DNA from: UMGS1279 sp045577695
GTDB taxonomy: Bacteria > Bacillota > Clostridia > Oscillospirales > Acutalibacteraceae
Assembly: GCA_045577695.1 (NCBI GenBank)
Contig: JAZNIW010000025.1
Coordinates: 1-7,077, forward strand
Direction of reading: 5' to 3'
DNA: 7,077 nt
In this document: positions 5,961 to 7,077 of the stretch, one piece after another
Layout of the letters: each line of letters starts with the position of its first letter
Numbering within the stretch: the stretch's first letter is position 1
Notes under the pieces: generated by a model
Seen by the model: the letters and a program-made list of their open reading frames with translations, nothing else
Database searches by the model: none
What the model was told of the DNA's origin: nothing
Program-made: the position numbers and the translations under genes

Positions 5961-5989
5961 ATTATATCTAAAGATTTGGGGTGTGTCAA
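5961..5989 (-). promoter_or_regulatory. Integrase promoter, perfect consensus
   Basis: Minus strand TTGACA (5984-5989), 17-bp spacer, TATAAT (5961-5966), about 42 bases upstream of the start codon. The GGTGTGT motif at 5980-5986 overlaps the -35 box, so binding there by integrase or excisionase could repress int. Confidence 0.85.
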
Positions 5990-5997
5990 GGGGTGTT
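5980..5997. promoter_or_regulatory. Candidate recombinase arm sites, right end (GGTGTGT / GGTGTT)
   Basis: GGTGTGT (5980-5986) and GGTGTT (5992-5997) lie between int and the right attachment site. The same word occurs near the left end, at 1711-1717 and 1725-1731 and inverted at 1673-1679. Matching short motifs at both ends are what arm-type sites of tyrosine recombinases look like. Inference only. Confidence 0.35.
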
Positions 5998-6044
5998 CGT
6001 TCAGTAATAACCGCATAAAATAAGGCTTTTTTATGACTTTTCAA

Positions 6045-6101
6045 GATGAGGCCCGCCACGGCCGCGCGTTTGAGGGTCTGCTGAAGAGATACTTTAAATA
6101 A
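6045..6101 (+). pseudogene. Orphan rubrerythrin 3' end, inferred attR
   Basis: Encodes DEARHGRAFEGLLKRYFK and stop, differing from the intact gene's end at two residues (K to R, N to K) while 15 of 57 bases differ, mostly at third positions. It is therefore a once-functional end of a related gene, not a recent copy. The rest of the gene is absent. In frame upstream is ATG 6033 preceded by TAAGG (6021-6025), so a 22-residue peptide could be made. A strong terminator follows, as expected of a true gene end. Interpreted as the host's earlier rbr 3' end, displaced when the element brought in its own. An eroded duplicate rbr is the alternative. Confidence 0.75.
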
Positions 6102-6109
6102 TTTAAAAA

Positions 6110-6141
6110 CATAAAAACCGCCTGAAAAGGCGGTTTTTATG
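6110..6141. terminator. Terminator behind the orphan rubrerythrin end
   Basis: A perfect 13-bp stem (6110-6122 with 6129-6141), CATAAAAACCGCC paired with GGCGGTTTTTATG, loop TGAAAA. T runs on both strands make it bidirectional. Probably the former rbr terminator. Confidence 0.88.
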
Positions 6142-6170
6142 TTGCAATATCCGACATACTATGCTATAAT
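6142..6170 (+). promoter_or_regulatory. Promoter of the type I toxin mRNA
   Basis: TTGCAA (6142-6147), 17-bp spacer, TATAAT (6165-6170). It predicts an mRNA starting near 6177 with a long structured leader of about 66 bases before ATG 6243. Confidence 0.8.
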
Positions 6171-6242
6171 CCTTCCGGAATAAGGCAAACCTTAAACGGT
6201 AGGCGGTTTCATTCTTGCCCTCGGATACGGGGGTGATGCCCT

Positions 6243-6332
6243 ATGTACATAACTAATCAGGATTTATTTCAGTTTAGTATTGTTATAATTTCAGTTATAA
6301 CACTTGTAATAACGGTCATAAAAAAGAAATAA
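6243..6332 (+). CDS. Small hydrophobic peptide toxin, type I (Fst / holin-like) class
   Basis: 29 residues: a short polar start (MYITNQDLFQF), one membrane-spanning stretch of Ile/Val/Ser/Thr (about 12-26), and a KKK tail. This is the layout of membrane-acting type I toxins, annotated in Firmicutes as Fst-like or 'putative holin-like toxin' (family knowledge). The ribosome site GGGGGTGAT (6229-6237) sits close before ATG. The leader can fold: GGCAAACC (6184-6191) can pair with GGTTT and TTGCC (6205-6209, 6214-6218). An antisense RNA converges on it from 6415 and shares its terminator. The promoter, leader, peptide, bidirectional terminator and antisense gene together make the call much safer than the peptide alone. 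Toxicity is inferred. Confidence 0.8.
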   Translation: MYITNQDLFQFSIVIISVITLVITVIKKK

Positions 6333-6415
6333 CCGCCCTGTCTGCAAACTGTGCGGTTAAATCTTTTTAATCAATCATTTGAGGGCGAAACCGTCTATCG
6401 GTTTTGCCTTATTTC
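6318..6415 (-). ncRNA. Antisense antitoxin RNA of the type I module
   Basis: Predicted RNA of about 98 nt from the minus-strand promoter (start near 6415) to the shared terminator, where the minus strand reads TTTCTTTTTT. Its 3' part is complementary to the toxin mRNA's 3' end. Its 5' end repeats the toxin leader: AATAAGGCAAA at 6179-6189 on the plus strand matches 6403-6413 on the minus strand exactly, and CGGTTTC (6204-6210) and GCCCTC (6217-6222) are also mirrored, at 6387-6393 and 6381-6386. Because these arms are self-complementary, the two RNAs can also pair at their 5' hairpins. The layout resembles the Fst/RNAII system of pAD1. Ends are estimates. Confidence 0.72.
6330..6367. terminator. 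Shared bidirectional terminator of toxin and antitoxin
   Basis: TAACCGC (6330-6336) pairs with GCGGTTA (6353-6359). T runs follow on both strands: ATCTTTTT on plus (6361-6368) and TTTCTTTTTT on minus (6319-6328). It overlaps the toxin stop codon. Confidence 0.82.
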
Positions 6416-6421
6416 ACTTAC

Positions 6422-6449
6422 ATTATAGCACACAATTTTAATTTGTCAA
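6422..6449 (-). promoter_or_regulatory. Antitoxin RNA promoter, consensus
   Basis: Minus strand TTGACA (6444-6449), 16-bp spacer, TATAAT (6422-6427). Both boxes are perfect, stronger than the toxin's -35, as expected when an unstable antisense RNA must be in excess. Confidence 0.85.
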
Positions 6450-6509
6450 GTTGGGGTGATTGGTGAAAATGATAATTTCTTCCGTATCCCTTATTTCAAG
6501 CGGTTTCAA

Positions 6510-6566
6510 GATAAGACGCGCCACGGCAGAGCGTTCGAGGGTCTGCTGAAGAGATATTTTGGTTAA
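6510..6566 (+). pseudogene. Second orphan rubrerythrin 3' end, inferred older attachment site
   Basis: Encodes DKTRHGRAFEGLLKRYFG and stop. It begins at the same codon as the orphan at 6045 and is preceded by the same TTTCAA; 47 of 57 bases match that orphan, against 39 of 57 for the intact gene. The di-iron glutamate has become Lys and the last Lys is now Gly, so it is decaying. A hairpin follows at 6574-6595. Interpreted as the rbr end displaced by an earlier integration in the same spot. Confidence 0.72.
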
Positions 6567-6573
6567 TTATAAT

Positions 6574-6680
6574 ACCTCCCTCTGATGAGGGAGGTGCCGA
6601 GCAAGGCGAGGCGGAGGGAGAGAAAACTACCCCTCCGTCTTTTTGCTTCGCAAAAATCCACCTCCCCTGACAAGGGGAGG
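6574..6680. repeat. Palindromic intergenic repeat (MITE/REP-like), type 1
   Basis: About 107 bp built from hairpins. The two ends are inverted copies of one palindromic design: ACCTCCCTC-TGAT-GAGGGAGGT at 6574-6595 and CCTCCCCT/AGGGGAGG at 6661-6680. Inside are CGGAGGG/CCCTCCG (6612-6618, 6631-6637) and TTTTTGC-TTC-GCAAAAA (6640-6656). I recall similar repeats scattered between genes of Oscillospirales-like genomes, but could not check. It may also serve as a terminator. Confidence 0.6.
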
Positions 6681-6686
6681 CTTGGC

Positions 6687-6809
6687 GGCGGGAGCGGGTA
6701 GGGCGGGGGTGCATTAGGATGGTAGAACGGCGGGAGCAAGCCCCCGCCCTACGGGGGTGCGGTGAGATTGCGGGGGTGTTTCTTTCCCGCCGTTTCCCGC
6801 CCTACGGGG
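6687..6809. repeat. GC-rich intergenic repeat, type 2
   Basis: GTAGGGCGGGGG (6698-6709) pairs with CCCCCGCCCTAC (6741-6752), a perfect 12-bp inverted repeat. GGCGGGAGC occurs at 6687-6695 and 6729-6737, and CCCGCCCTACGGGG occurs twice, at 6743-6756 and 6796-6809. No gene is credible here. The last copy abuts the -35 box of the next promoter. Confidence 0.6.
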
Positions 6810-6838
6810 TTGACAGGGCGAAGAAAGTGCGCTATCAT
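6810..6838 (+). promoter_or_regulatory. Promoter of the right-edge membrane protein gene
   Basis: TTGACA (6810-6815), 17-bp spacer, TATCAT (6833-6838). The -35 box starts on the base after the type 2 repeat ends. Confidence 0.7.
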
Positions 6839-6873
6839 AACGGTAGAACATCTTTTGTTTTTGGGGTGATTGA

Positions 6874-7077
6874 ATGAAGAAACTTAAAAAATACATTTAC
6901 CCGCCTATTTTTTCTTTTGCGTTCATTGCTTTTTGGGGAGCGCTTGTAATAATAATCAATGCTACTTCCCGTGGGGAGGGCTACGGTGGTCTTGGTTTAG
7001 GAATGTTAATTCTATTTGCGTGGCTTATCGTTGTGCTGCCGATTTACTGCATAAGATATAGCAAAATAATTATTCAC
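6874..7077 (+). CDS. Small membrane protein, 3' end outside window
   Basis: 68 residues visible and the frame is still open at the window edge. A basic start (MKKLKKY) precedes two hydrophobic segments (about 10-29 and 41-58) joined by a Gly-rich loop (TSRGEGYGGLGLG), then a basic RYSK that should face the cytoplasm. It resembles many short two-helix inner-membrane proteins; no family is recognised. ATG 6874 follows GGGGTGAT (6863-6870), a good anti-Shine-Dalgarno match but very close at 3 bases. A promoter lies 36 bases upstream. Confidence 0.7.
   Translation, partial: MKKLKKYIYPPIFSFAFIAFWGALVIIINATSRGEGYGGLGLGMLILFAWLIVVLPIYCIRYSKIIIH

Larger units (their letters stand above)
1521..6044. 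mobile_element. Integrative and mobilizable element (MobV relaxase, tyrosine recombinase)
   Basis: The block is much richer in A and T than the ferritin–perR–rbr genes to its left. It is bounded by the rubrerythrin 3' end on the left and a duplicate of that end on the right. It carries a mobilization relaxase and a site-specific recombinase lying next to one boundary and pointing inward, which is the normal layout for such elements. No conjugation pore, coupling protein, replication initiator or resistance gene is seen, so transfer would need a helper element. Cargo candidates are the YcxB-like and DUF6291-like genes. Edges are set at the repeat starts and may be off by tens of bases. Confidence 0.75.

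Noticed and set aside
1521..6044. Prophage or self-transmissible conjugative element
   Set aside because: No structural phage genes, no coupling protein, no type IV secretion genes and no replication initiator; only a relaxase and an integrase.
6496..6896. Minus-strand open frames of 60-72 codons at the right end
   Set aside because: They consist mostly of palindromic repeats and have no plausible ribosome sites.

Overview
The window looks like a piece of chromosome from an anaerobic Firmicute, probably a Clostridia/Oscillospirales-type gut bacterium (inference). The pointers are strong AGGAGG ribosome sites, TTGACA/TATAAT promoters, a ferritin–PerR–reverse-rubrerythrin cluster, and the GC-rich palindromic intergenic repeats at the right end. 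Base composition splits it sharply: GC-rich host DNA (about 1-1577), a much more AT-rich inserted block (about 1580-6040), then a mosaic scar zone and host-like repeats (6040-7077).

Left host part (1-1577): the 3' portion of a ferritin gene, then a PerR-type Fur regulator and a rubrerythrin with N-terminal rubredoxin, the last two probably one peroxide-responsive operon. A consensus promoter precedes perR, with a 7-1-7 Per-box-like dyad at the transcription start, so the operon is probably autoregulated. Together the genes cover iron storage, peroxide sensing and peroxide reduction.

Inserted block (about 1521-6044): a small integrative and mobilizable element. It carries a short MobV-family relaxase with a co-transcribed 59-residue protein, a highly structured non-coding region upstream of the relaxase (oriT candidate), a 36-residue helical protein, a YcxB-like membrane protein, a DUF6291-like protein, a region with a 30-bp dyad and GT-rich repeats, and a complete tyrosine recombinase at the right end under a perfect consensus promoter. 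No conjugation pore genes are seen, so a helper would be needed.

Scar zone (6033-6566): the last 18 codons plus stop of rubrerythrin occur three times, at the intact gene (1521-1577) and as orphan fragments at 6045-6101 and 6510-6566. Both orphans begin at the same codon and follow the same bases (TTTCAA). Most differences between copies are synonymous. This is the expected footprint of site-specific integration into the 3' end of the rubrerythrin gene, at the codons for its last di-iron ligands, happening at least twice in tandem. The roughly 400 bp between the two orphan ends holds a compact type I toxin–antitoxin module: a 29-residue membrane peptide, a convergent antisense RNA, two good promoters and a shared bidirectional terminator.

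Right end (6567-7077): two kinds of palindromic intergenic repeat, then a promoter and the start of a small membrane protein gene cut by the window edge.
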